From Bacteroidota bacterium (GTDB taxonomy: Bacteria > Bacteroidota > Bacteroidia > NS11-12g > UBA955): 6,168 nucleotides of DNA. Both the position numbers and the translations under genes were made by a program. The stretch covers positions 1-6,168 of the forward strand of contig CANFUB010000165.1 in the NCBI GenBank assembly GCA_947450015.1, written 5' to 3'. Positions 5,529 to 6,168 of the stretch are shown here, piece by piece; within the stretch, counting starts at the first letter, position 1, and every line of letters starts with the position of its first letter. Below the pieces are notes generated by a model, which saw nothing but the letters and a program-made list of their open reading frames with translations, did not search any database and was not told the origin of the DNA.

Positions 5529-6168
5529 CACTAACGACATAGCGATTAACAAATATTTGCCATTGGCTTTGATTTATTTCTTTGTCAATAGCTTCTTGCT
5601 ACCCGAAGGCTTGCTCTATACGACTTTGCTATCGCCACTATTCTTGTACTTTATTATTGAACAAAAAGCGCTTAAAACTTTTATTAATTTAGCGCTCATT
5701 GCCTTGTTGTTTGCCTGTTTCCATTTGACCTTAGGTGTTCAAATTGGCTCGTATCTGAAGTCGTATGTATTATTACTTTCCGTTTTTATTTTTTGCATTG
5801 CGTTCTATCTTTTTTGCCAACGTGTCGCTGTGCTTCAAAATGTATTTAACAGTATTTTAAAGGTGCATTTGGTATTAATTCCTTTGGCTTTCATTGCCCT
5901 TCAAACAGGTTTATTTAAAACCTACTTTTGGTACCTTGTCCCAATTTCTCCAGGCATACCCATTGTGCCACGCTTAAAACTCTTTACCTACGAAGCTTCT
6001 TATTACGCCCTTTTATTAGTACCTATCTTCTTTTATTATTTATGGGACTATGTATTTTCTAAAGTTAAAGTGAAGGCTTGGCATTTACTATTTGTTTGTT
6101 TGTTATTGGCCCTTTCATTTTCATTGGGTGTCATTTTTGGGATTGCATTAACCATTGGCATCATTGTG
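5521..6168 (+). CDS. O-antigen polymerase/ligase-like membrane protein (partial, 3' end beyond window)
   Basis: An open frame of 216 codons runs from a TTG at 5521 to the right edge without a stop. It is very hydrophobic, with clear spans at about residues 12-28, 33-47, 54-74, 81-98, 114-131, 160-176 and 186-214. Between spans, PRLKLFTYEASYYALLL (150-166) resembles the loop-plus-helix found in O-antigen polymerase/ligase (Wzy/WaaL-type) proteins, where an R-x-x-x-x-x-x-E-x-S/A-x-x-A pattern recurs. These enzymes join or transfer repeat units on the periplasmic face. The main catalytic loop would lie beyond the window. The TTG start overlaps the flippase stop by 8 nt. An in-frame TGA at 5515-5517 bars any start further upstream, and there is no in-frame ATG anywhere in the visible part. 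A second TTG at 5557 is an alternative. Position after a flippase supports the call, but another polytopic protein is possible. Confidence 0.7.
   Translation, partial: MTNTNDIAINKYLPLALIYFFVNSFLLPEGLLYTTLLSPLFLYFIIEQKALKTFINLALIALLFACFHLTLGVQIGSYLKSYVLLLSVFIFCIAFYLFCQRVAVLQNVFNSILKVHLVLIPLAFIALQTGLFKTYFWYLVPISPGIPIVPRLKLFTYEASYYALLLVPIFFYYLWDYVFSKVKVKAWHLLFVCLLLALSFSLGVIFGIALTIGIIV

Overview
The window looks like chromosomal DNA of a Bacteroidota (Bacteroidetes) bacterium. The basis is its AT-rich composition, promoter -7 boxes of the TAnnTTTG type in front of three genes, mostly weak ribosome binding sites, and proteins that read like families common in that phylum. I could not run a database search, so every product name rests on motifs, length and topology read by eye.

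Layout, all on the + strand. (1) 1-75 is the last 24 codons of a membrane protein, probably a MATE-type exporter. (2) 189-1757 holds a membrane acyltransferase of the acyltransferase-3 family followed 21 nt later by a GNAT N-acetyltransferase. (3) 1804-3000 is a tight three-gene group: a free-standing PhnA/YjdM C-terminal domain, an SRPBCC/AHSA1-like protein and a DinB-like putative metalloprotein, with 3-nt and 6-nt gaps. It ends in a perfect 11-bp inverted repeat that may be a terminator. (4) After a 187-bp gap, 3188 to the right edge is the start of a surface-polysaccharide locus. It holds a Wzz-like co-polymerase with two membrane spans, a Wzx-like flippase of about 14 spans, and the N-terminal 216 codons of a polytopic protein that looks like an O-antigen polymerase/ligase (Wzy/WaaL type). 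These three are spaced by 1 nt and then overlap by 8 nt, so they form one transcription unit that continues past the window.

Together the polysaccharide genes make sense as the export and polymerisation part of a Wzx/Wzy pathway: the flippase moves lipid-linked repeat units across the inner membrane, the polymerase joins them, and the co-polymerase sets chain length. Glycosyltransferases would be expected downstream. The upstream acyltransferase could decorate a glycan but is separated by unrelated genes.

Start sites needed care. Three genes have a -7-like box 18-24 nt before the ATG, and each box shows that the longer TTG-initiated reading is wrong. The flippase and the polymerase, in contrast, appear to use genuine TTG starts. 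I found no RNA genes, CRISPR, insertion sequences or phage genes, and no convincing new system. The content is mostly ordinary core and accessory genes.
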